From positions 1-42,207 of the forward strand of contig WGBX01000138.1 of NCBI GenBank assembly GCA_015494075.1: DNA of 42,207 nt. Reading direction: 5' to 3'. Origin of the DNA: Flavobacteriaceae bacterium (lineage in GTDB: Bacteria > Bacteroidota > Bacteroidia > Flavobacteriales > Flavobacteriaceae). This document shows, one piece after another, positions 16,255-24,274 of this stretch. Made by a program: the position numbers and the translations under genes. Every line of letters starts with the position of its first letter. The first letter of the stretch is position 1. Below the pieces are notes generated by a model that worked only from the letters and a program-made list of their open reading frames with translations, searched no databases and had not been told where the DNA came from.

Positions 16255-18111
16255 ATGATTACCGAAAAATATTATCGCATATTTGAAGATCGACAAGCCT
16301 ATGAACCTAGTAAATTTAACCTTTGGAAAGATTCTCTTTTTCAGATCGTATCAATAGTGTTTATTTTTGTCGGCTTTGACTACCTTTATTGGCGTTGGAA
16401 TCATTCCATAAATTGGGATGCGACTTGGATTTCTATTCCATTATATTTTGCTGAAATGATGGCTTTTATAGGTTCTATTTTAACCATCATTAATTATTGG
16501 ACACATAAAGATTTACCTTTAAGTAAACCGGTACATTATTTGTCTGAAATTGAAGATTTATCGCCGGAAGAAGCAGATCGTCCTATCAAGATAGACCTGT
16601 ATATTACCACTTATAATGAAGATCTTGCTATTGTAGAGGACACCATTCGTGATGCGAAAAAAGTCACATATCCTTATGATGACGTGGTTATTAATATATG
16701 CCTCTTAGATGATGGACATCGTGATGGGACCAATCCTGATAAAGAAAATTTTAAAGCATTGGCATTGAAATATGATATCAATTACTTTGTGCGCGATAAC
16801 AATATTGGCTTCAAAGCCGGTAATATGAATAATGCATTTTATCAAACTGATGGTGATTTAATTGTAATTTTAGATGCAGATACTCGACTTTTCCCGAATT
16901 TTTTAAACCATACAACCGGCTATTTTAGAAATAAAAAAATGGCTTGGGTGCAAACGCCGCAATGGTTTTATGATATTCCGGCAGGCGTGCCTTTCAATGA
17001 GTATTTGGAAGTAAAATATGGAAAAATTGGAAAAATTACCGGTAAAATTATCCCTTTTTCTAAAAGCTATTTGATTGGTAAAAATGTTTTTGGTACAGAT
17101 CCCGAGTTGTTTTATGATGTTATACTAAGACATAGAAACGCAGCAAATGCAGCTTTTAGTTGTGGCGCAGGATCATTACAACGCCGTAAAGCTTTGTCTG
17201 AATTAGCGATAAAAGAAAAACATGAAATTATTGCTAAAAAAATAAAAGCTATCAAAAAAAAACAGCCTAAAATTGATCAAGATGCTATAAAACAAAAATT
17301 AAATAAAGAAATACCGTTACGACCATTTGTACATCATATTTCAGAAGATATTTTGACTTCAATTTTATTGCATTCCGATCCTGAAAAATGGCAATCATAT
17401 CAACATCCGATTGTAGAATGTAAAATGTTGTCGCCACAATCATTTGATATTTTTATCAAACAATTTTCACGATATGCCGAAGGTACAATTGATATTACTT
17501 TTAGTAAGCATAATCCTCTTTTTAAAAAAGGCATGACTTTAAGGCAACGTTTGGCATATCTCGAAACAATATGGTCATATTTATCGCCATTATGGTTGTT
17601 GATTTTTGTCTTATATCCCATTGTGTTTTTCTTTACACTTATTCCACCTTTAAAAGCATTTAGTTTTGATTTTTTTGTAAGAATTGTACCATTTTTAATG
17701 CTTAATGTAATTGTTACAGCTGTGGGTAACTGGGGTAAGCCCACCAAAAGGCCCGAACAATTTTATCAAGCCGGTTTTTGGTACAAGTTGCAAGCACTAT
17801 ACAAGGTTTTAATTAAAGGAAAAGTTAAATTTAATGTGACCAGCAAAAGTGTAAAATACAGTCAGTCAAATTTAAAACATGTTTGGCCGCATTTAGCCAT
17901 ATTTATTTTGACATTTTTAGGCATTTGCTATAACTTATATTTAGTATATAAAGGAAGTCATCCTTCATATTCGGCCTTTTTTGCCAATATTTTTTGGAGT
18001 GTGTTTACATTTTATTTGATTTCACCTTTTGTAAGGGCAGCTTATTGGAATGAAAAATTGTTTAAGAAATCATTAGAACATTATCTCAAACAAAAAACTA
18101 AAAACAAATAG
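16255..18111 (+). CDS. Cellulose-synthase-like family 2 glycosyltransferase
   Basis: A processive membrane glycosyltransferase expected to polymerise and extrude a polysaccharide. From the ATG at 16255 the product has 618 residues; an ATG at 16246 is an alternative, while an in-frame TTG at 16177 lies in a promoter-like T-rich stretch. Two membrane helices (about 28-45 and 58-80) precede a GT-A domain with DDG (152-154), DAD (207-209), CGAG (303-306), SED (363-365, the TED site) and QFSRY (403-407, the QxxRW site with Tyr for Trp). About four or five helices and a KFNVTSK segment follow. It lacks the C-terminal PilZ domain of BcsA, so no direct c-di-GMP control is evident. A Lys-rich insertion (about 320-356) is unusual. 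Product sugar unknown. Confidence 0.88.
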   Translation: MITEKYYRIFEDRQAYEPSKFNLWKDSLFQIVSIVFIFVGFDYLYWRWNHSINWDATWISIPLYFAEMMAFIGSILTIINYWTHKDLPLSKPVHYLSEIEDLSPEEADRPIKIDLYITTYNEDLAIVEDTIRDAKKVTYPYDDVVINICLLDDGHRDGTNPDKENFKALALKYDINYFVRDNNIGFKAGNMNNAFYQTDGDLIVILDADTRLFPNFLNHTTGYFRNKKMAWVQTPQWFYDIPAGVPFNEYLEVKYGKIGKITGKIIPFSKSYLIGKNVFGTDPELFYDVILRHRNAANAAFSCGAGSLQRRKALSELAIKEKHEIIAKKIKAIKKKQPKIDQDAIKQKLNKEIPLRPFVHHISEDILTSILLHSDPEKWQSYQHPIVECKMLSPQSFDIFIKQFSRYAEGTIDITFSKHNPLFKKGMTLRQRLAYLETIWSYLSPLWLLIFVLYPIVFFFTLIPPLKAFSFDFFVRIVPFLMLNVIVTAVGNWGKPTKRPEQFYQAGFWYKLQALYKVLIKGKVKFNVTSKSVKYSQSNLKHVWPHLAIFILTFLGICYNLYLVYKGSHPSYSAFFANIFWSVFTFYLISPFVRAAYWNEKLFKKSLEHYLKQKTKNK

Positions 18112-18119
18112 TTTAAAAT

Positions 18120-19502
18120 ATGAAAATAGTAATTGATTTAGTTAAAATCGGGCAGTTTTTAAAAAAATTAGTTAAACCCATTGTGATGCTGACAGCATTT
18201 TATTTGGGAGCTAATGCCGTTTTATTTATTGAAAAAGCACGACCTTCCGATTTTGGATTTTATAAGGATATATTTTCTAAGGAAATGGTAATTAAGCCTT
18301 CCAAATCTTATCCTATGCGACAATATGGTGATAGTTTGTCAGCACAAGACTGGCAAGATGCCAAAACAGCTTGGCGATATTTTGAAAATAATTATCAAGA
18401 AAAAACCGGTTTATTTAATAGCGTCAATCAATATCCGGCAACAACCTTTTGGGATATCAGCAGTTCTTTACATGCTTTAATGAGTGCTCATCAAATTGGA
18501 TTGATAAGTTCGAAAGAATTTCGTCAAAAAATGACAAAAGCTTTAAATTCAATCAATCATTTTCAACTTTTTGAAGGACAGTTACCTAATAAAGTTTATA
18601 GTACAGAAACTTTGGCAATGGTTGATTATTCTAATCATATTACCCAAGAAGGCGTTGGTTGGTCCGCAATGGATGTAGGTCGATTTTTGGGTGCAATTTC
18701 ACGCATTCGTAAATTCTATCCCGAATTTACGGCAGTAACAGATAGTATTGTTTCAAAATGGCATATCAATAAAATTTTAGGCACCGATGCTACTTTGCAT
18801 GGTATCGGTTTTAGTTTTAAAGATAAGAGAGCCAAAATAGTACAAGAAGGTAAGCTGGGCTATGAAGAATATGCCTCAAAAGGATACATAGTAAATGCTT
18901 ACGACGCATCCGAATCATACAGATATACAGATTTTATAAAGTTTATAGATATTTATGGTATAGAAATTGGTGCTGATACACGTGAAGTTAAATACCATCC
19001 GGCTTATAATTTTGTATTATCAGAACCTTATATTTTAGATGGTTTAGAGTATGGTTTTGATATCAATTCTCGTGAATTAGCATATCGTTTGTATAAAGTA
19101 CAAAAAAAACGCTATAAAAAAACCGGAATTCCTGTTGCTGTATCCGAAGATCATATAGATAGTGCCCCCTATTTTGTTTATAATTCTGTATATGCCAATG
19201 GAAAAACTTGGGTATGTTATGCCGAAAACGGTGACGAAGCTAATGAATTTAAACAGTTTTCAACAAAAGCCGCTTATGCTTGGGCAACATTGTTTAAAGA
19301 TGATTACAGTCCTGTTTTAAAACAAAGTATCAAAGAATTAAATGACCCCGAAAAAGGATGGTATGCAGGACGTTATGATAAAGATGGTAAAATAAATACC
19401 GTTTTAACAGCCAATACAAATGGTGTAATATTGGAAGCTATAACTTATAAATTAATGGGACCGATCAATCGAATAAATTATCAAAAGAAAAAAGAGAAAT
19501 GA
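18120..19502 (+). CDS. DUF3131 protein, probable periplasmic glycan-acting enzyme
   Basis: The 460-residue product has an N-terminal hydrophobic anchor (about 18-36) and a large periplasmic domain that I assign to DUF3131. Supporting segments are KTGLFNSVNQYPATTFWDIS, SALHALMSAHQIGLISS-like SLHALMSAHQIGLISSKEF, VGWSAMDVGRFLGAI and SAPYFVYNSVYANG. The helical pattern suggests an alpha/alpha barrel like glucoamylase-type domains; that is my inference, and no catalytic residues are established. It starts 8 bases after the glycosyltransferase and overlaps the next gene by 4 bases. By analogy with BcsZ in cellulose operons it may trim or release the nascent polymer. Confidence 0.78.
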   Translation: MKIVIDLVKIGQFLKKLVKPIVMLTAFYLGANAVLFIEKARPSDFGFYKDIFSKEMVIKPSKSYPMRQYGDSLSAQDWQDAKTAWRYFENNYQEKTGLFNSVNQYPATTFWDISSSLHALMSAHQIGLISSKEFRQKMTKALNSINHFQLFEGQLPNKVYSTETLAMVDYSNHITQEGVGWSAMDVGRFLGAISRIRKFYPEFTAVTDSIVSKWHINKILGTDATLHGIGFSFKDKRAKIVQEGKLGYEEYASKGYIVNAYDASESYRYTDFIKFIDIYGIEIGADTREVKYHPAYNFVLSEPYILDGLEYGFDINSRELAYRLYKVQKKRYKKTGIPVAVSEDHIDSAPYFVYNSVYANGKTWVCYAENGDEANEFKQFSTKAAYAWATLFKDDYSPVLKQSIKELNDPEKGWYAGRYDKDGKINTVLTANTNGVILEAITYKLMGPINRINYQKKKEK

Positions 19503-20362
19503 AAAAAGTATTAATATCATGGACAATGCTGCTGAGCTTTCAAATGGGTTTTGCACAAGGTTTTTTTAATGACAGCGGACAATCTGCAACAATGCAAGAT
19601 GTTTTACATCTAGATTGCTGTTTTTTAGGACAATATAAAATAAGTGGTGCTATTAGCACATTTTACAACAAAATTACTTACGAATCAGCAGATTTTAATT
19701 ATGTAGATTATGATAGGTACGGAATAAGTTTTAATATTAATGCCAAATTTTATAAAGAGCTACAATTACGCTTGTCGTTATTTGCAGATTTAAATCAAGA
19801 TGAAAACAAACCACAATGGCTTTCAAATTTTTATTATGCTTTTGGCTATTATAATTGGCGTAATAAAACCTTCTCTTATGGTTATGAAAATTATCAACCC
19901 AATCGTTTTGACGGTTCTTATAATCTCATTGACAATTTAAAACGCGGTTTCTTTTTTATCAGTTATAATTATTACCTTATAGGAGATAGTAACCTTTTAA
20001 AAACCGACGAAACAGCACAAATATACATATCACCTTTTATAAGATATCAGCCGGAATATACCAACCGTTACGGAACGGCAGTTTTAGGAAATAATAAAAT
20101 AACATTAGGAACATCAACACGTTATGTTATTTGGCATAATTTTTATGTAGAAGGCGCTGTATATTTTTATCCGCAATCAGGAACAGAAATGCCTTGGGAT
20201 CCGGATTATACATATGGATTTGGCTATTTTGATTGGAAAAGTTTCAAACTCAATTTTAGTTATGGTAATTGGATTGCCAATCGCTTTCCGGGGCATGAAA
20301 AAGAAACGAAAAATGATTTTACCAATGGCGAATTTAAATTGTCGTTCAGTTACATTTGGTAA
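19499..20362 (+). CDS. Small outer-membrane beta-barrel with internal duplication
   Basis: I recognise no named family. The 287-residue product has a signal peptide (1-20, ending GFAQ). The rest is made of alternating hydrophobic/polar strands rich in Tyr, Phe and Trp and ends in FKLSFSYIW, the aromatic C-terminus typical of outer-membrane barrels. Two segments 126 residues apart match: FYYAFGYYNW plus ENYQPNRFDG (111-139) and YTYGFGYFDW plus GNWIANRFPG (237-265). This points to an internal duplication of about 125 residues. It overlaps the DUF3131 gene by 4 bases, so it belongs to the same translation unit. A role as export pore for the glycan is an inference. Confidence 0.75.
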   Translation: MKKVLISWTMLLSFQMGFAQGFFNDSGQSATMQDVLHLDCCFLGQYKISGAISTFYNKITYESADFNYVDYDRYGISFNINAKFYKELQLRLSLFADLNQDENKPQWLSNFYYAFGYYNWRNKTFSYGYENYQPNRFDGSYNLIDNLKRGFFFISYNYYLIGDSNLLKTDETAQIYISPFIRYQPEYTNRYGTAVLGNNKITLGTSTRYVIWHNFYVEGAVYFYPQSGTEMPWDPDYTYGFGYFDWKSFKLNFSYGNWIANRFPGHEKETKNDFTNGEFKLSFSYIW

Positions 20363-20461
20363 AAATCAAATATCATTAATTTTTGATATAATATATAATG
20401 TATCATTTAGTTAAAAGAAAAGCTGATTTTAGTTTTTATAGAAAAAAATGATTAAAAAAAC

Positions 20462-20490
20462 TTGTATATTTACAAAGTTTTTTATTTTTG
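20462..20490 (+). promoter_or_regulatory. Promoter of acpP-fabF
   Basis: TTG at 20462-20464 and TATTTTTG at 20483-20490 are separated by 18 bases, a full match to the Bacteroidota consensus. It leaves a leader of about 25 bases before the acpP ATG and excludes the in-frame TTG at 20488 as a start. Confidence 0.75.
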
Positions 20491-20520
20491 CCGAACATTA
20501 ATCAATTAAAAATAAATATT

Positions 20521-20757
20521 ATGTCTGACATTGCATCAAGAGTAAAAGCAATTATCGTTGACAAATTAGGTGTTGACGAAAACGATGTAACCCCCGAAGC
20601 TAACTTTACAACTGACCTAGGGGCTGATTCACTTGACACAGTTGAATTAATTATGGAGTTTGAAAAAGAATTTGATATTCAAATCCCTGATGATCAAGCT
20701 GAACAAATCCAAACTGTGGGTCAAGCAATCAAATACATTGAAGAAGCCTTAAATTAA
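20521..20757 (+). CDS. acpP: Acyl carrier protein
   Basis: ACP carries fatty-acyl intermediates on a phosphopantetheine arm. The 78-residue acidic product has the attachment serine S37 in [12 protein letters not shown] and the usual four-helix sequence ([20 protein letters not shown] at the start, [12 protein letters not shown] at the end). The ATG at 20521 gives the normal length. An in-frame TTG at 20488 would add 11 residues but sits inside the promoter -7 element. It lies 5 bases before fabF, the standard pairing for fatty acid synthesis. Confidence 0.97.
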   Translation: MSDIASRVKAIIVDKLGVDENDVTPEANFTTDLGADSLDTVELIMEFEKEFDIQIPDDQAEQIQTVGQAIKYIEEALN

Positions 20758-20762
20758 GACTT

Positions 20763-22010
20763 ATGGAATTAAAACGAGTTGTAGTAACGGGTTTAGGAGC
20801 ATTAACACCAATAGGTAACAATGTGCATGATTATTGGCAAGGTTTAATAAATGGTGTCAGTGGTGCAGCACCCATTACCAGGATTGATGCTTCTAAATTC
20901 AAAACTCGTTTTGCTTGTGAAGTAAAAAATTATAATCCGGCAGATTATTTCGACCGGAAAGAAGTACGCAAAATGGACTTATATGCCCAATTTGCTTTAA
21001 TTGCTTCAAAAGAAGCCATTGCAGATGCTAATTTTGACGACGAAAAACTCAACAGAGACAGAGTAGGCGTTATTTTTGGATCTGGCATAGGCGGTTTACA
21101 AACTTATGAGGATGAAGTTCGAAACTTTGTTCAAGGAAATGGGACTCCCCGTTTCAACCCCTTTTTTATTCCGAAAATGATTTCGGATATGGCCGCAGGA
21201 CTAATATCCATAGAAAATAAATTTTATGGACCTAATTATGCTACCGTTTCAGCCTGTGCAACTTCTTCTAACGCCATTATCGATGCTTATAATATTTTAC
21301 GTCTCGGGATGGCAGACGCAATGATTACAGGAGGTTCGGAAGCAGCCATTACCAATGCAGGTGTAGGCGGTTTTAATGCTTTAAGAGCCTTATCTACCCG
21401 AAATGATGATTACAAGACAGCTTCTAGACCATTCGATAAAGACCGTGATGGCTTTGTAATTGGTGAAGGTGGTGGTGCCTTAGTTTTAGAAACTTTAGAA
21501 CATGCACAAGCTCGTGGCGCTAAAATTTATGCCGAAATACTAGGTGCCGGCATGTCAGCTGACGCTTACCATATGACAGCCCCACATCCTGATGGAAAAG
21601 GTGCCGCTTTGGTGATGAAAAATGCCCTGCAAGATGCTAATTTACAACCCCAAGCTATTGACTATGTCAATGTACATGGTACAGCAACACCATTAGGTGA
21701 CATTTCTGAAATTAAAGCCATTAAAGAAGTTTTTGGTGATAATGCATATAAACTTAATATCAGTAGTACTAAATCAATGACCGGACATTTGCTTGGTGCT
21801 GCCGGAGCCATTGAAGCTATAGCTTCCATTTTGGCTATTAATAATGGTATTGTCCCTCCAACTATCAATCATTTTACGGATGATCCTCAAATAGACCCCA
21901 AACTGAATTTGACTTTCAATAAAGCGCAAAAACGTACTGTCAATACAGCTATTAGTAATACCTTTGGATTTGGAGGTCATAATGCATCTGTTATTTTCGG
22001 TAAATATTAA
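20763..22010 (+). CDS. fabF: Beta-ketoacyl-ACP synthase II
   Basis: FabF condenses malonyl-ACP with acyl-ACP to lengthen fatty acids. The 415-residue product has the start KRVVVTGLGALTPIGN and the nucleophile C165 in VSACATSSN. The active-site histidines are seen in NVHGTATPLGD and TKSMTGHLLGAAG, followed by the NTFGFGGHNASVIF ending. All catalytic residues are present and length is normal. It follows acpP by 5 bases and precedes rnc by 11 bases, the common Flavobacteriia acpP-fabF-rnc order. Confidence 0.97.
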   Translation: MELKRVVVTGLGALTPIGNNVHDYWQGLINGVSGAAPITRIDASKFKTRFACEVKNYNPADYFDRKEVRKMDLYAQFALIASKEAIADANFDDEKLNRDRVGVIFGSGIGGLQTYEDEVRNFVQGNGTPRFNPFFIPKMISDMAAGLISIENKFYGPNYATVSACATSSNAIIDAYNILRLGMADAMITGGSEAAITNAGVGGFNALRALSTRNDDYKTASRPFDKDRDGFVIGEGGGALVLETLEHAQARGAKIYAEILGAGMSADAYHMTAPHPDGKGAALVMKNALQDANLQPQAIDYVNVHGTATPLGDISEIKAIKEVFGDNAYKLNISSTKSMTGHLLGAAGAIEAIASILAINNGIVPPTINHFTDDPQIDPKLNLTFNKAQKRTVNTAISNTFGFGGHNASVIFGKY

Positions 22011-22021
22011 ACATTTTTTTT

Positions 22022-22774
22022 TTGAATTTGCTACATAAAATCTTACAGTTTAGAAAGCCTTCTGAATTTAAAGATTTGGAAAGCAAATTAGAGCATGTTT
22101 TACCATTTAAACCTCACAACCTAGCATTATATCAAGAAGCTTTAACACATAAAGCCAATAATATTAAAGATAAAAACGGTCAAAAAGTTAATTTTGAGCG
22201 TTTGGAGTTTTTAGGCGATGCGATTATTGAAGCAGTGGTTTCAGAATTTTTATTTAAAGAATTGCCTCATGCCTCAGAAGGAGAATTGACCATTATGCGA
22301 GCAAAAATAGTCAATCGTAAGCATTTAAACGAATTAGGAAAAGGTCTGGAAATTACAAAATTACTGGAAGTAAAACTTACAGATAAACAGATGGGGCACG
22401 ATATTTCAGGTAATTTGTATGAAGCTTTGGTTGGAGCTATTTTTTTAGATAAAGGCTATAAAGGGGTCAAAAAATTTATCTATTCAAGTATGATTGATTC
22501 TCATATCGATTTAGAAAAACTTGATAAAAAAATTAGTAGTTATAAAAGTTATATGATTGAATGGGCACAAAAAACGCATCAAGATTTTGAATTTGTGGCT
22601 CATACAGACACTAATAAAGGCAAATCGAATTATTTTAAGGTTAACTTTGTCTTAAATAACAAGAAAGTTAGTCAAGGTAGGTCCGGCAGCAAAAAGAAAG
22701 CTGAGGAAATAGCGGCAAGGCGAGCTTATTATATCATTCAACCCGATAAAAATGGCCCCCAAAAAAACAAATAA
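22022..22774 (+). CDS. rnc: Ribonuclease III, TTG start
   Basis: RNase III cleaves double-stranded RNA in rRNA and mRNA processing. The 250-residue product has the signature ERLEFLGDAI at residues 59-68, the second acidic cluster in GNLYEALVGAIFLDKGY and a C-terminal double-stranded RNA-binding domain (about 178-245). No suitable ATG exists. The reading frame opens only 11 bases after fabF, and the next in-frame methionine lies beyond the catalytic motif, so the TTG at 22022 (MNLLHKILQF) is the best start. The last 23 bases overlap the next gene. Confidence 0.93.
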   Translation: MNLLHKILQFRKPSEFKDLESKLEHVLPFKPHNLALYQEALTHKANNIKDKNGQKVNFERLEFLGDAIIEAVVSEFLFKELPHASEGELTIMRAKIVNRKHLNELGKGLEITKLLEVKLTDKQMGHDISGNLYEALVGAIFLDKGYKGVKKFIYSSMIDSHIDLEKLDKKISSYKSYMIEWAQKTHQDFEFVAHTDTNKGKSNYFKVNFVLNNKKVSQGRSGSKKKAEEIAARRAYYIIQPDKNGPQKNK

Positions 22775-23237
22775 AATTAAAAAATATATTTTAAGACCCG
22801 ATGACCAATCTTTGCGGCATAATTTTCAGCTTATAGGCGTACAGACATCACAAGATCTTTACAAATTTGTTTTCGATTTTAATAAAATTTTAGGATTAAA
22901 TTTTTACTTAAATGAAGATTTGATATTAGAGCGTCGCAACCGTTTAATAGCTTTTGAAAATTACATCACGCCCGAAAATGTTGTCGGTCAAAAAATGAGA
23001 ATTTTAAAAAATGAGGTTCTTATACCCATATCGCATCCCAACACCCTATTTAACAGTTATGAAGCTTTTTATTTATTTCCGGATCTGTCATCTATAAATT
23101 ATATTTTGATGTTGCATAAAGAAGAATGGATTGACTTTCAGTTTATTCAGCAAAATTTCAAGGTTTCATATCCTGTCCGGTTTATTGAAGTCGATTTTAA
23201 TAAATGCGCCACAGTTTTCCCTGTTTTTCCTATTTAA
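22752..23237 (+). CDS. IPExxxVDY-type conserved protein
   Basis: A small protein of unknown function that in Flavobacteriia is found directly after rnc; I assign it to the IPExxxVDY family mainly by position and general sequence. The 161-residue product has a basic start (PKKTNKIKKY) and a body with FQLIGVQTSQDLYKFVFDFN and ILGLNFYLNEDL. The C-terminal part is aromatic (YILMLHKEEWIDFQFIQ). No signal peptide or membrane helix is seen. It overlaps the rnc coding end by 23 bases in another frame. In related genomes pyruvate kinase usually comes next; here it does not. Confidence 0.6.
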   Translation: MAPKKTNKIKKYILRPDDQSLRHNFQLIGVQTSQDLYKFVFDFNKILGLNFYLNEDLILERRNRLIAFENYITPENVVGQKMRILKNEVLIPISHPNTLFNSYEAFYLFPDLSSINYILMLHKEEWIDFQFIQQNFKVSYPVRFIEVDFNKCATVFPVFPI

Positions 23238-23264
23238 TTAGTTTTATTATTCTTTATTTTCTTT

Positions 23265-23272
23265 TATCTTTG
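23265..23272 (+). promoter_or_regulatory. Possible -7 element for the OmpA-family gene
   Basis: TATCTTTG matches TAnnTTTG and lies 70 bases before the ATG. There is no TTG at the expected distance. If used, the leader would contain the tandem 13-base repeat at 23281-23306. Confidence 0.35.
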
Positions 23273-23280
23273 ATGTTTAC

Positions 23281-23306
23281 AATATCAGTCTGAAATATCA
23301 GTTTGT
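23281..23306. repeat. Tandem 13-base direct repeat
   Basis: AATATCAGTCTGA is followed immediately by AATATCAGTTTGT (11 of 13 identical) in the region upstream of the OmpA-family gene. The function is unknown; it could be a pair of regulator half-sites or a chance duplication. Confidence 0.5.
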
Positions 23307-23342
23307 ATGGTTGTTAATACTTTAAAATAAATATAATAAAAT

Positions 23343-24272
23343 ATGAAAAAAATAATTTTAAGTCTTATAGTCTTATCAGTTTTATCCTCTTGTGTAAGTA
23401 CAAAAAAATATCAGGAGCTTGATGATAAATATATTAAATTACGTAGTGAAAATGTTGAATTGAAAGAGCAATTAGACACTTTGGCTAACAAATCCTTAAA
23501 ATGTCAAGCAAATTTAGATCGTTTAACAATTCAATACAATAGCTTAAAAAGCAAATATCAAACGCTTGATAAACTTTATACAGTAAAAGAAAATGCTTAT
23601 AAAAAATTGCAAGCCAGCTATGATGCTTTATCCCAAAGTAGTAGTCAGACTTTGGCTTATGAGGCTGAAAAAAGTCAAAAACTTTTGAAAGAATTAGAAA
23701 AAAAACAACAAGAGTTAGCTAAAGAACGCGCAGCCTTAGACGAACAAATTAAAAAAATAGAACATTTGGAAAATTTAATTGCCCAAAAAGATGCCAAACT
23801 TAACAATTTGAAAGGTTCTTTAAATAGAGCCTTAAATAAATTTAAAGATCAAGGCCTAAAAGTTACCCAAAAAAATGGCAAAATTTATATTTCTATGGAA
23901 AACAAATTACTCTTTGATTCGGGCAGTTGGAATGTTAAAAAGAATGGTCAAGATGCTATTAAAACCATTGGAAATATTTTATCTCTCAATCCGGATGTAG
24001 AAATTATGATTGAAGGACATACTGATAATGTGCCTTATCATGGCAATGTTATAAAAGACAATTGGGATTTGTCTGTAAAAAGAGCCACATCAGTAGTACG
24101 TCAACTTATGAAAAATAAACATATTGATCCCAAACGTTTAATTCCGGCAGGTCGTAGTAAATATGTACCGGTAGCAGACAATAGTACACCGGCAGGTCGC
24201 GCTAAAAATAGGAGAATTGAAGTCATTTTGACACCACGATTTGATGAAATTATGAATTTATTAAATAACTAA
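23343..24272 (+). CDS. OmpA-family peptidoglycan-binding lipoprotein
   Basis: An outer-membrane lipoprotein tethered to peptidoglycan. The 309-residue product has a signal with lipobox Cys C17 (LSVLSSC) and a long coiled coil rich in Lys, Glu and Leu (about 20-165). The C-terminal OmpA domain (about 180-300) includes NKLLFDSGSWNVKKNGQDAI, IEGHTDNVPYHG, NWDLSVKRATSVVR and AKNRRIEVILTPR. The DNxPxxG/NWxLSxxRA pattern resembles MotB-type OmpA domains. It is followed by ugd after 2 bases and may be transcribed with the sugar cassette. Confidence 0.9.
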   Translation: MKKIILSLIVLSVLSSCVSTKKYQELDDKYIKLRSENVELKEQLDTLANKSLKCQANLDRLTIQYNSLKSKYQTLDKLYTVKENAYKKLQASYDALSQSSSQTLAYEAEKSQKLLKELEKKQQELAKERAALDEQIKKIEHLENLIAQKDAKLNNLKGSLNRALNKFKDQGLKVTQKNGKIYISMENKLLFDSGSWNVKKNGQDAIKTIGNILSLNPDVEIMIEGHTDNVPYHGNVIKDNWDLSVKRATSVVRQLMKNKHIDPKRLIPAGRSKYVPVADNSTPAGRAKNRRIEVILTPRFDEIMNLLNN

Positions 24273-24274
24273 AT

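Noticed and set aside
17400-17747. 115-residue minus-strand open frame inside the glycosyltransferase gene
   Set aside because: It is fully antisense to conserved GT2 sequence, with no family resemblance and no start context.
20488-20520. TTG-initiated extension of acyl carrier protein
   Set aside because: The TTG is part of the TATTTTTG promoter element and the ATG at 20521 gives the standard ACP length.
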